This document shows, in pieces, positions 18,049 to 31,200 of a stretch of DNA of 32,620 nucleotides. The DNA is from Accumulibacter sp. (GTDB lineage: Bacteria; Pseudomonadota; Gammaproteobacteria; Burkholderiales; Rhodocyclaceae). The position numbers were made by a program, and so were the translations under genes. Within the stretch, counting starts at the first letter, position 1, and every line of letters starts with the position of its first letter. Below the pieces are notes generated by a model. That model saw nothing but the letters and a program-made list of their open reading frames with translations. It was not told where the DNA came from and did no database searches. The stretch spans positions 1-32,620 of the forward strand of contig NZ_JAMTDQ010000022.1 in assembly GCF_023806635.1 (NCBI RefSeq), in the 5' to 3' direction.

Positions 18049-19251
18049 ATGAAAGTCTTCGGTGAAGAGCGGGTAAATTCCTATTTCTCCAACAGCCAGT
18101 CGGCTCCGGCCATGGCGCCCCTCGCCGGTGGAGGCTACGTCACCACCTGGGTCTCGAACAATCAGGATGGCAGTGTCGAGGGAGTTTACGCCCAGCGGAT
18201 GGATGCCAACGGGGTCGCCATCGGCCCCGAGTTCCGGGTCAATACGACCACCGGCAGCAACCAGACCGACCCGAGGATCGCCGCGCTCTCCGATGGCGGC
18301 TTCGTCATCGTCTGGTCCGACGATGGCGGCGCCGACGGCAGTGGCTGGGGCATCTATGCCCAGCGCTACAGTGCCGGCGGCGTGCCGCAGGGGGGCGAGT
18401 TCCGCGTCAACACGACGACCTACAGCACGCAGTATCAACCCAGCGTGGCAGCCTACACCGGCGGCTTCGTGGTCACCTGGGCCAACGCTGCCGGCAACGT
18501 GGATACCAGCAGTTATGGCGTCTTCGGCACCCGTTTCGACAATGCCGGCAACGTCGTGCAGACGGGTGGGCAGAACGAGTTCCAGGTCAACACCTATACC
18601 ACCAGTCACCAGTGGGAACCTGACGTCGCGGCCTATGCCGACGGCAGCTACGTGGTCGTGTGGCGTTCCGAAGGTCAGGAAGGCGATGGCTATTCGGGTG
18701 TCTACGGACAGCGCTACGCCAGCACGGGCGCCAAGGTCGGTGGCGAATTCCACGTCAACACGTATACGCCGACTTACCAGTTTGCGCCGCGGGTGGCGAC
18801 CCTGTCCGACGGCGGCTTCGTCGTCGTCTGGCAGTCGCGTGACCAGGACGGCGGCAGTGACGGGGTCTACGGCCAGCGCTACGATGCCTCCGGCAATGCC
18901 GCCGGCGGTGAGTTCCGCGTCAACGTCGCGACCGCCAACGACCAGGGCAATCCCGACGTGACCGGCCTGTCCAGTGGCGGCTTCGTCGTCACCTGGTACA
19001 GCTACTTCGTGCCGGCGGAAGGCAGGTATTACGAGATCTACACCCGCGAGTACGACGCCGCCGGGCTGCCGGCCAGCGGCGAGCAGAAAATCAACACCTA
19101 CGACAACGGCAGCAACGCACAGATCCAGCCAGTGGTGGCCGACCTCGGCAACGGCAACTACGTCGTGAGCTGGTCCTCCTACAACCAGGATGGCAGCAAT
19201 TACGGCATCTATCAGCAGATCTTCGGCGACCCGGCCGATTTCAGCCGCCAG
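18049..19251 (+). repeat. Propeller block 1 (seven blades)
   Basis: Blades start at 18064, 18229, 18397, 18577, 18745, 18910 and 19081. Blade 3 is longest (60 aa, with an insert near GGQN). The last blade carries the capping pattern NGNYVVSWSS and GIYQQIFGDPADF, seen at the end of later blocks too. Confidence 0.75.
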
Positions 19252-22200
19252 GCCGATCCGGTTCTGGCGGACTTCAGCGGGACCGTCAGCTTCGGCGAGA
19301 ACCTGGTCAACGCCGGTCTGCAGGTGCTCGATGCGGCGGTCAGTCTGACCGATGCCGACTCGGCGGACTTTGACGGCGGTCGTATCGAGCTGTACTACGT
19401 CAAGGCCGGCGCGGCCGCCGAAGACCAGCTGGGGGTGGTGCATGAGGGCACCGGACCCGGCCAGATCGGCGTCGCCGGTGCCACCGTCAGCTACGGCGGC
19501 ACCCCCATCGGCACCCTCAGCGGCGGCAGCAACGGCGCCAGCCTGATCATCGACCTGAACGCCAGCGCCACCCCGAACGCCGTCGAGGAACTGATCCAGC
19601 GCCTCGGCTACGGCAACAGCAGCGGCAACCCCGCCCTGACGCGCGAGGTGGGCATCCGCGTCTCCGACGGCGACGGCGGTTCGACTTTCGGTGGCATCAT
19701 CACCATCAACCTGACCCGGGAACTGGACGGGACTCCGGCCGCTTACGGCGAGGAGCGGGTCAACACCTACACCACCGACTACCAGCACAATCCCGAAGTG
19801 GCGCGCCTGGCGGGCGGCGGTTACGTGGTGGTGTGGACCTCGCGCAGCCAGGATACCCCCAGCGACGCCGACGGCATCTATGCGCAGCGCTACAACGGCA
19901 GCGGCGTGGCAGTGGGGCCGGAGTTCCGCGTCCCGACCCTGACCGGTGCCAGTCAGGAATACGCCCACGTGGCGGGTCTTTCCGACGGCGGCTTCGTCGT
20001 CACCTGGCAGGACAGCGCGGGCTACGACGGTTCCGGTTCCGGGGTCTTCGGCCAGCGCTACAATGCAGCTGGCGTCGCCCAGGGCGGGCAGTTCGTCCTC
20101 TCGAGCTACACCGCCAACAGTCAGTACCACGACGCCGTGGCCGCCTACAACGGCGGCTTCGCCGCGGTCTGGAGTTCCTACAACCCGGCCGACGGCGGTT
20201 ATCACGACATCTATCTGCGCCGCTTCAACAACGATGGTACGGCGTTGGACGGCAGCGGACTGCTGGTCAGCACCACCCCGGGCGACCCGGCCGACCCCCA
20301 GAACAGTCACCAGTACCTGCCCGACATCGCCACCCTCAACGATGGCGACCTGCTCATCGTCTGGCGGGACGATGGCAGTAACGACGGCAACAGCCATGGT
20401 GTATACGCCCGCCGCTTCGACGTGGGCAGCGGCACGTTCGGCAACACCTTCCTGGTCAACACGCGCACCGACGACGCTCAGTACGAAGCCCGGGTGGCTG
20501 CCCTCAGCGACGGCGGCTATGTCGTCGTCTGGCGCGAGAACAATCAGGACGGCAGCGGCTCGGCGGTGATGGCGCAGCGCTACGCGGCCAATGACGCAAA
20601 GGTCGGGGCGGCCATCCGGGTCAACGAATACACCACCGGCAGCCAGTACGAGCCCGACGTCATCGGCCTGTCGACCGGCGGCTTCGTCGTCAGCTTCTTC
20701 AACGACAACAACGGCCCCGACGGCACGCCGAACAACGTCCACGTCCGCGAATACGACGCCCAGGGCAAACCGGTGGACGGCGACCGGGTGGTCAACACCA
20801 CCACCAGCAACAACCAGCACCAGGCCGCCCTGGCCGACCTGGGCAGCGGCAACTACGTGGTGGTGTGGCGCTCCGACTACCAGGATGGCTCCAACAGCGG
20901 CATCTACCAGCAGTTGTTTGGCGACACAGCCGAACTGCCGCGCTCGGCCAACCCGGATCTCGCCGACTTCACCGGCACCGTCGGCTTCAACGAGAACGCG
21001 GTCAACGCCGGCCTGCAGATCATCGATGAATCGGTCGGACTCACCGACAGCGATTCCGCCAACTTCAACGGCGGCCGGCTCGACCTGTACTACCTCACCG
21101 GGCAGGCGGCCGAGGACCAGCTGGGCGTCGTGCACCAGGGCAGCGGTGCCGGCGAGATCGGCGTCTCCGGCAACACCGTCAGCTATGGTGGCACCGTCAT
21201 CGGCACGATCAGCGGCGGCGGCAACGGTGCGAATCTGCGCATCGACTTCAGCAGCGACGCCGCTACGCCGGATGCGGTGGAGGCCCTGATCCAGCGCCTC
21301 GGCTACGCCAACACCGACTCCAGTCCAAATGCCAGCCGTAGCCTCGGCCTGCGCGTTTCCGACGGCGACGGCGGCAACAGCATCGCCAACGTGCTGACCA
21401 TCAACCTCACCCGGGAACTGGACGGCACCCCAGCTGCCCACGGCGAGGACCGGGTCAATAGCTACACGGCAGATCACCAGCAGAACCCGAACGTCGCCAC
21501 CCTGGCCGACGGCAGCTATGTGGTGACCTGGATCAGCCAGTATCAGGACGGCAGCTCCTGGGGGATTTACGCCCAGCGGTTCAGCGCCAGCGGCGTGGCG
21601 GTGGGGCCCGAATTCAAAGTCAACAGCCTGACCGGCGGCGAGCAGAGCTGGCCGCACGTCGCCGGCCTGTCCGGCGGCGGCTTCGTCATCACCTGGCAGG
21701 ACAGCAACGGCCATGACGGTTCGGGCTGGGGCGTTTATGGCCAGCGCTTCGACGCTACCGGTGCGCCCGCCGGCAGCCAGTTCGTGGTCAACACCGTCAC
21801 CAGCAGCACCCAGTACCACGACGCCGTCGCCGCCTACAGCGGCGGCTTCGCCACTGTCTGGTCGTCCACCCAGAGTGGCGGAAGTAGCCAGGACATCTAC
21901 GTGCAGCGCTGGGACAATTCCGGCAACAGGATCGGGCCCGAGGTCCGGGTCAGCACCAACCCCGGCAGCGGCACCGCCCAGGCCGGCAACCAGTACGTAC
22001 CCGAGGTGGCCGCCCAAGCCAACGGCAACCTGTTCGTCGTGTGGACCGACGACGGCGGCAACGATGGCGCCGCCGACGGCGTCTATGGTCGCTTCTACCA
22101 TGCCGGCACGACCACCTGGAGCGACACCGTCCTGGTGAACACCACCACCTCCGGCTCGCAGGGCAACGGTGCCTCCGGTGACTACGAGCCGAACGTGGCG

Positions 22201-25200
22201 GCGCTCGCCGACGGCGGCTTCGTCGTCGTCTGGCCCTCCAACGCCAACGACGGCAGCGGCTGGGCGGTCATGGGCCAGCGCTTCACTGCCGGCGGCACCA
22301 AGGTCGGCGGCGAGTTTCAGGTCAATGAGTTCAGCAGTGGCAACCAGTACCAGGTCGACGTCATCGGCCTGTCTACCGGCGGTTTCGTCGTCGGCTTCTA
22401 TAACGACAACCCGGAACCCACCGGCACCTACTACGATGCCTACATCCGCGAGTTCGACGCCAGCGGCATGGCGGTGGACGGCGACCGCAAGGTCAACACC
22501 TACAACGGCAGCAACCACTACCAGGGCGAACCCGCCCTCGCGGATCTCGGCAACGGCAACTACGTGGTCACCTGGACCAGTCAGTACCAGGATGGCTCGG
22601 GTTCCAGCTACGGCATCTACCAGCAGCTCTTCGGCGCCACCGCCGAACTGCCCCGGCAGGCGAACCCGGACCTGGCCGATTTCACCGGCACGGCGACCTT
22701 CGACGAGAACGCGGTCAACGCCGGCCTGCAGGTCATCGACTCCGCCGTCAGCCTGACCGACAGCGATTCCGCCAACTTCAACGGCGGCCGCCTGGACCTC
22801 TACTATCTCGCCGGGCAGGCGACGGAAGACCAGCTCGGCGTCGTCCATCAGGGCACCGACGCCGGCCAGATCGGCGTCGCGGGCAACACCGTGAGCTATG
22901 GCGGTGTCGCGATCGGCACGCTCAGCGGCGGCAGCAACGGCAGCAACCTGCGCATCGATTTCAACAGCGATGCCGCGACCCCCGAGGCGGTCGAGGCGCT
23001 GATCCAGCGGCTCGGCTACGGCAACACGGACGTCAGCCCGAACGCCAGCCGCAGCCTGGGACTGCGCGTCTCCGACGGCGACGGCGGCAGCAGCATCGCC
23101 AACGTCCTCGACATCGTGGTCAACGACCAGGTCGACGGCACGCCCAAGGCCCACGGTGAGGACGGGCGCCTCAACACCCACGTCAGCGGCAACCAGTACA
23201 CCGAGGGCATCGCACGGCTCGCCAGTGGCGGTTACGTCACCATCTGGCGCAGCGACGACGCCCAGGACGGCAGCGGCAGCGGCATCTACGGCCAGCGCTT
23301 CAGCGCCAGCGGCGTCGCCGTCGGCCCGGAGTTCCGCGTCAACACGGCGACGACCGGTGATCAGCTCGAGGCCAGCGTCGCTGCGCTGTCGACCGGTGGC
23401 TTCGTCGTCGCCTGGACCAACCGCGCGAGCAATGTCGACGGCAGTTCGTACGGCGTCTACGCACAGCGCTACAACGCCAGCGGCGTCGCCGTCGGCCCCG
23501 AGTTCCGCGTCAATACCGTCACCACCAACGACCAGGCACAGCCGAGCGTCGCCGCGCACGGCAGCGGATTCATCGTCACTTGGTACTCCAACGGCCAGGA
23601 CGGCAGCGGTTACGGCGTGTACGCGCAACGCTACCTCAACGATGGCAGTGCCGTCGGTCCTGAGTTCCGCGTCAACACCACGACCAGCGGCAACCAGTAC
23701 GAGCCGGCAGTCGCCGCACGCAATGACGGGTCCTTCGTCGTCGCCTGGCGCTCGGACGGTCAGGACGGCAGCGGTGCAGGCATAGTCACGCAGCGCTTCG
23801 ACAGCAGCGGCACCAGGCTTGGTCCCGAGGCCGTCGTCAATGCCAACACCGGCGGCAATCAGTACGAGACGCGGCTGGCGATGCTCGACGGCGGCGGCTA
23901 CGTCGTCGTCTGGCGCGACGACAGCCAGGACGGCAGCGGAGCGGCCGTCATGGCGCAGCGCTACGACGCCGGCGGCGTCGCACAGGGCGGGAATTTCCGG
24001 GTCAACGAGTTCACCAGCGGCAATCAGTACCTGTCCAGCGTCACCGGGCTGTCCGGCGGCGGCTTCGTCGTCGCCTTCTACAACGACAATACGGGCCCCG
24101 ACGGCACGTCCGCCAACGTCTATCTGCGCGAATACGATGCAGCCGGCAATGCGCTCGATGGCGAACGCCTGGTCAACACCTTCACCTCGAGCACGCAAGC
24201 CTATCCGGCCGTTGCCGACCTCGGCAACGGCAACTACGTCGTCACCTGGGCCTCCTATACGCAGGACGGCAGTCTGTATGGCATGTATCAGCAACTGTTC
24301 GGTGATCCCGCCGAACTGCAGCGGCAGGCCAACCCGGTGCTCGACGACCTCGTAACCAGCCGCACGCTCGGTGCCGCCCAGGCGGTCACGGCGCAGTTCA
24401 TCGATGCCGACGTGCAGGTTGCGGACAGCGATTCTGCCAACTTCGACGGCGGCAGCCTCTGGGTCTACTTCAGCTCCGGTCAGCTGGCGCAGGATGTGCT
24501 GGCCGTCAACGACGAAGGCACGGGCACCGGCCAGATCGGCGTATCCGGCAGCGACATCAGCTACGCCGGCACGGTGATCGGTACCTGGGCCGGCGGCAGC
24601 GCCGGCGCCCCGCTGGTCGTCAGCTTCAACGCCAGCGCGACAGCGGCGGCAGTCCGTCACCTGGTCGAGAACATCACCTATCGCTACAACGACGTCACCG
24701 CTCCCAACGGCAGTCGCAGCGTGGCTTTCCGCCTGTTCGACGGCGACGGTGGCGCCTCCGAGCCGGTCATCGCCACGCTCACCATCCAGGCGGCCAACCC
24801 GACCGCCGCGCTCAGCCTCACCGATCTGGAAGCCGTCGTCACCCTCGGCGAAGCCGCCGCCCAGCTCGGCGCGGTGCTGGACGACAACGTTGCCGTCACG
24901 CAGGGCGCCAATCCGGTCACGACGTTGACCGTGTCCTACCTTTCCAGCACCGGTCGCGCCGACGACCAACTCGGCATCCGTCATCAGGGAACGAGCGCCG
25001 GTCAGGTGGGCGTGTCCGGCAGCGACATCAGCTACCAAGGCGTCGTCATCGGCAGCATCAACGCCGCCGACACCGGCGCCAACGGCGACCAGCTGGTGGT
25101 CAACTTCAATGCCTCGGTGACCGCGCAGGCGGTGGAGCGGGTGATCGAGAACCTGCGCTACCAGACCACCAGCGACGGCCCTCTGGCCAGCCGCAGCATC

Positions 25201-28200
25201 CAGGTCCAGATCCGGGATTCGGCCAGCGCCACGGCGTCGCAGAACCTGGTGATCGACATCACCCCCGAGGACGAGGGCGTGCAACCGCTGACCAGCGACG
25301 AGCAGGTGAACACCTACATGCCCGGCGACCAGTACTACCCGCGTGTGGTGGGTCTGGAAGGCCCCAACGCCGGCAGCTACGTGGTGGTCTGGCGCTCGCC
25401 CACCGAGGACGGCAGCGGCACCGGCGTCTTCGCGCAGCGCTACAATGCCCAGGGCGTGGAGGTGGGCACCGAGTTCCAGGTCAACACCTATGCCAGCAAC
25501 GACCAGGCCGAGCCCATGGTCGCCAGCCTGGCCAACGGCGGCTTCGTCGTCGTCTGGCGCAGCGAGGGCCAGGACGGTTCTTCGGGCGGCGTCTACGCGC
25601 AGCGCTACGACCTGAATGGCGCCCCGGCGGGAAGCGAATTCCTCGTCTCCACGGCCGTCACGCAATACGACCAGACGCATCCGACCGCCCTTGGTCTCGC
25701 CAATGGCAACTTCGTCATCGCCTGGGCGGACCAGTATCGGGACACCAACAACTACGGCAGCTTCGCCAGACTCTACGCGGCTGATGGCACGCCCGTCGGC
25801 GCGGATTTCCAGCTCAACAGCTACCTGCCGAACCAGCAGTACACGCCCTACCTGGCGGCGCTGAAGGACGACTCCGCAACCGCTGGAACGGACGAGAGCG
25901 GCTTCATCGCCGTCTGGCAGTCCAGCGGCCAGGACGGTTCCGGCTGGGGTGTCTATGCGCAGCGTTTCGACCTCACCGGCACCAGGGTGGGCAGCGAATT
26001 CCGCGTCAACACGAACACCAGCAGCAACCAGGCCAACCCCGACGTCGCGGTACTGGCCAACAGCCGCATCGTCGTTGTCTGGCACGATGACTCCAACAGC
26101 AGCGTCCGCGGCCAGCTCTACACCGCGGCCGGGGTGACTGTCGGCGGCGAATTCACCGTCAGCACCAGCGACTTCGACTCCTCCTACGGCCAGTGGCCGC
26201 ACGTGACCGCCCTGCAGGGTGGCGGTTTCGTCGTCAGCTGGGACGGACATGCGAGCCCCAGCGACAGTGGCTACGGAGTCTACGCGCAGGAGTTCGACGC
26301 CAGCGGCAACAAGGTCGACGGCCCCTTCTCGCTGAACAGCAACACCGCCAACAATCAGCACTACCCGGATGTCGCCGCCCTCACCGGCAACAACTTCGTC
26401 GCCGTCTGGATGAGCAACTACCAGGAAACCGATGGCAACAGCAGCCACGGAGTCTTCCAGCGGGTGTTCGGCACGCCGGGCAGCGTCACCCGGCAGGCGA
26501 ATCCCGAACTGCTGGACCTCGAGACCGCCGTCAGCTTCAACGAGAACGACGTCAACGCCGCTGCCCAGCTTGTCGATCCGGGCGTTCGCGTCGTTGATGG
26601 CGACTCGACCAATTTCGACGGCGGTCGTCTGGTGGTGAGCGTCATCACCGGCTATGGCGCCGCCCAGGCCTTCGACCCCGCCGCCCACCAACAGGACCAC
26701 TTCAGCGTGCGTAACCAGGGCAGCGGCGCCGGCCAGGTGGGTCTCGCCGGCAGCACCGTGAGCTACGGTGGCACGGCCATCGGCAGCGTGCTGAGCAACG
26801 GCCAGAACGGCGTCGATCTGGTGCTGCAGTTCAACGTCAGCGCCACCGCCGAGGCGGTCGAAGCGGTCATCGAGAACCTCACCTACCGCAACAGCTCGAG
26901 CAACCCGACCGCCAGCCGCACGGTATCGATCGTCGTCTCGGACGGCGACGGTGGCCAGAGCGCACCGCGCACCATGACCATCGACGTCGCTGCCCAGACC
27001 GACGGCGCCGTGGCGCTGCTGAGTCAGGAACAGCGCGTCAACACCTACACCACGAGTGACCAGATCGAACCGATCATCGCCGCCCTGCAGGGCGGCAACG
27101 CCGGTCAGTACGTGGTGGTCTGGGAATCCAACGGCCAGGACAGCGACGGCTGGGGCGTGTTCGCCCAGCGCTTCGACGCCAACGGATCGGCGATCGGCCC
27201 CGAGTTCCAGGCTAACAGCTACACGCCTGATAGCCAGCACAGCCACTCGCTGCTCGGCGTGGCCGGGCTGTCCACCGGGGGCTTCGTCGTTACCTGGGAC
27301 TCCAATAACCAGGATGGCTCCTACTACGGTGTCTACGCGCAGCGCTATGGCGCCGACGGCCAGCCGGTAGGCGGCGAGTTCCTGGTCAACACCGCCACCA
27401 ACTACCACCACCAGTTCCAGGCGCAGGTGCTCGGCCTGAACGGCGGCGCCTTCGTCATCGCCTACACCGACTACAGCAACGCCGACGGCAACGACTACGG
27501 TGTGCGGGTGCAGCACTACGACGCCGGCGGCGTCGCCCAGGGTGCGCCGTTCACCGTCAACACCTATGTTTCTGGCAACCAGTCCTTCCCGCAGTTGGCC
27601 AGGCTCGCCGACGGCGGCTACGTGGTGGTGTGGCACTCCAATGGCCAGGACGGTGACGGCTGGAGCGTCCAGGCCCGGCTGATGAATGCCAACGGTGCGG
27701 TCCGCTCCGCCGAGTTCCAGGTCAACACCTACAACATCAGCGATCAGTCCAACCCTGACGTGGCGGTGTTGAGCAATGGCGACTTCGTGGTCAGTTGGGT
27801 CAGCAACAACGCCGGTCTCGGCGGCTGGTCGATCATGGCGCAGCGCTACACCGCGGCAGGCGTCAAGATCGGCGGCGAGGTGCTGGTCAACGACGGCCCC
27901 ACTGCGCCCAGCAATGGCGACACGTACAGCCGCATCAGCGCGCTCGGCAATGGCGGCTACGTGGTGGCCTGGAGCGACAGTTCCGGCGTCAGCGGACACG
28001 ACAGCTTTGCGCAGCAGTTCGACGCCGCCGGCAACAAGGTCGACGCGCCGCTGCTGTTGAACAGCACGACCAGCAGCACGCAGTACCGCCCCGACGTGGC
28101 GGGCCTCGGCGGTGACCGCTGGGTGGCGGCGTGGCAGTCCCACGGTCAGGATGCCAACAACACCTACGGCATCTACCAGAACCTGTTCGGCCCGGCCGGC

Positions 28201-31200
28201 TCGCTCAGCAAGTCCGCTGCCCCGGTCATCAGCGACCTGGCAGCCAGCGTCAGCGTGCTGGAGAACGACGCCAATCTGCCGGCAGGTGTCCTCCTTGACC
28301 CGGCCGTCAGCGTCAACGACAGCGATTCCGCCGACTTCGCCGGCGGCCGCCTGATCGTGTCGGTGATCTCCGGTTACAACAGTCTGGGGTCCGACCTGTC
28401 GCAGAACCTGCCGACGCAGGACCACTTCAGCGTGCGCAACCAGGGCAGCGGCGCTGGCCAGGTCGGCTTCAACGCCGGCACGGGGGTCGTCAGCTACGGC
28501 GGTACGGCGATCGGCGCCATTGTCTCCGGCTTCAACGGCCAGAACGGCGTCGACCTGGTGATCGAGTTCACCGCCAACGCCAACGCCGACAAGGTGGAAG
28601 CGGTCATCGAGAACCTGACCTACCGCAACAGCTCCAGCGACCCGGTGCCAAGCCGCCTGGTCAGCGTCACCGTGAGCGACGGCGACGGCACGACCTCCGA
28701 GCCGCGCACCGTGCAGATCGACGTCACGCCGCAGGCTGACGCCCCCATCCCGCTGTTCAGCGCCGAGCAGGTCAACACCTACACCACCAGCACGCAAAGC
28801 GCGCCCGCCATGGCCAGGCTGGCGGACGGCGGCTACGTCACCCTGTGGCAGTCCAATGGCCAGGACGGCTGGGATTACGGCATCTTCGGCCAGCGCTTCG
28901 CAGCCGACGGCACGCGCGTCGGCAACGAGTTCCGGGTGAGCGACTTCACCCCCTACAACCAGACCGAGGTGGCGGTGGCCGGCCTCATGGATGGCGGCTT
29001 CGTCGCCGTTTTCCGAGGCCAGTACCGTGATGCCTCGGGCGATGGCCTCATCGGCCAGCGCTTCGACGACGACGGCCTCAAGGTGGGGTCCGAGTTCCTG
29101 GTCAACACCACGGCCGATGGCACCCAGCACCAGCCGGCGATCACCGCCCTGGCCGATGGCGGCTTCGCCGTCGCCTGGTATTCCAGCGGCGTGCGCGACG
29201 GCCGCTACTACGACGTCTTCTTCCAGCGCTTCGACGCTGCCGGTGTGGCAGCCGGATCGGAAACCCGGGCCAACACCAGCACGGGTTACGAAGACGCCTA
29301 CCAGTCGGAACCCGCCGTCATCCAGCTCGCCAGTGGCGACATCCTGGTGGCGTGGCGCGGCGAACAGCAGGACGGCTCCAGTTCCGGCGTCTATGCGCAG
29401 CGCTTCAGCGCCAGTACCGGCGCCAAGCTGGGCAGCGAGTTCCAGCTCAACACCTACACCAGCGACTACCAGTACGCCCCGAGCATCACCGCCACGGCCA
29501 ACGGGTTCGTCGCCGTGTGGGTCTCGCGCGGCCAGGACAGTTCCGTCGACGGTATCTATGCGCGCCTGTTCGATCAGGCGGGCAGCCCGGTGACGGGCGA
29601 GTTCCGCGTCAACGACACCTACTACAACTGGCAGAATGAGCCCCAGGTGGCCACCCTGGCCAATGGCGGCTTCGTCGTGACCTGGTACGACAACAGCAGC
29701 GGCCACCGGATCCTGGCCCAGCAGTACGACGCGCTGGGCAACCGGGTGGACGGCGAGCTGCAGCTCAACGGTCCGGGCACCACCAGCGACCAGGAGCCGG
29801 CCGTGGTGGCCTTGGCCAATGGCAGCTTCGTCGTCAGCTGGTGGGGCTACTACGACGCCAGCGACAGCGGCATCTTCCAGCGCATCGTCGGCAACCCGGC
29901 CGACTTCCCGCGCCAGACCGCGCCGCAGATCGTCGATCTGGTCTCCAGCGTCACGTTCATGGAGAACCTGATCAACGACACGCCGCAGCTCATCGACGCG
30001 GGTGTCGGGCTGATCGATCCGGATTCGAGCAACTTCGCCGGTGGTCGCCTCGACGTGAGCTATGTCACGCCCTACGGCAACGCCAATCAGTTCGACATCC
30101 CCGGCATCAACGCCCAGGACCAGCTCGGCATTCGCAACGAGGGCACAGGGGTCGAGCAGATCGGCGTTTCTGGGAACCAGGTCACCTTCAACTTCGGCAC
30201 CGGCGCCGTGGTCATCGGTACGATCTTGTCGGATGGCGTCAACGGCAAGCCGCTGACGGTGTTGTTCAACGCCAACGCCACGCCTGACGCGGCGGAAGCG
30301 CTGATCGAGAACCTGACCTACGCCAACCCGCTGTCCAACCCCGAGCCGAGCCGCACCGTCTCGCTGAGCCTGTCGGATGGCGACGGCGGCGTGACGCCGC
30401 CGCGGGCGATCACCATCAACATCACCGCCCAGCCGGATGGCGCCTCGCTGTATGGCGCCGAGAAGGTGGTGAACAGCACAACCGGAGGCACGCAGGAAAA
30501 TCCGTCCATCGCCTATCTGTCGAACGGCAACTATGTCGTGGTGTTCACCGACACCAACGGCCAGGACACCAGCGGCTACGGGGTGTTCGCCCGGGTCTAC
30601 GACAGCAACGACAATCCGCTGGGCAGCCAGTTCCAGGTCAACACCACAACCGCCAGCACCCAGTACCAGCCCACGGTCGTCGCGCTGCAGGGCGGTGGCT
30701 TCACCGTGGCCTGGGCGGGATACAACCAGATTGCTGGTAACACCGGCTACGACGTCGTCGGCCGCACCTTCGACAACGGCGGCACCGCCACCAGCGCCGA
30801 GTTCGCCATCAACCAGAACGTGGCCGGCGAAGTGATCTACGAGCAGTCGATGCCCAATCTCGCCGCGCTGCACAACGGCGGCTTCGTGGCGGTGTGGTAT
30901 GGCTATTACGAGCAGGCCAGCGCCCGTTACCAAGATATCTATGCCCAGCGTTTCGACGCGGCCGGCGTTAAGGAAGGCGCCCAATTCCGCGTCAACACCA
31001 GCACCGGTTTCGAGAGCAGCTACCAGGACAGCCCGCAGGCGGCCACGCTCGCCGATGGTCGCTATGTGGTGGTGTGGCGTTCCAACGACCAGGACGGCAG
31101 CAGCGCCGGCGTCTACGGCCAGCGCTTCAACGCCGACGGCACGAAGGACGGCAGCGAATTCCGCGCCAACACCTACACCGCCAACGGCCAGTACCAACAG

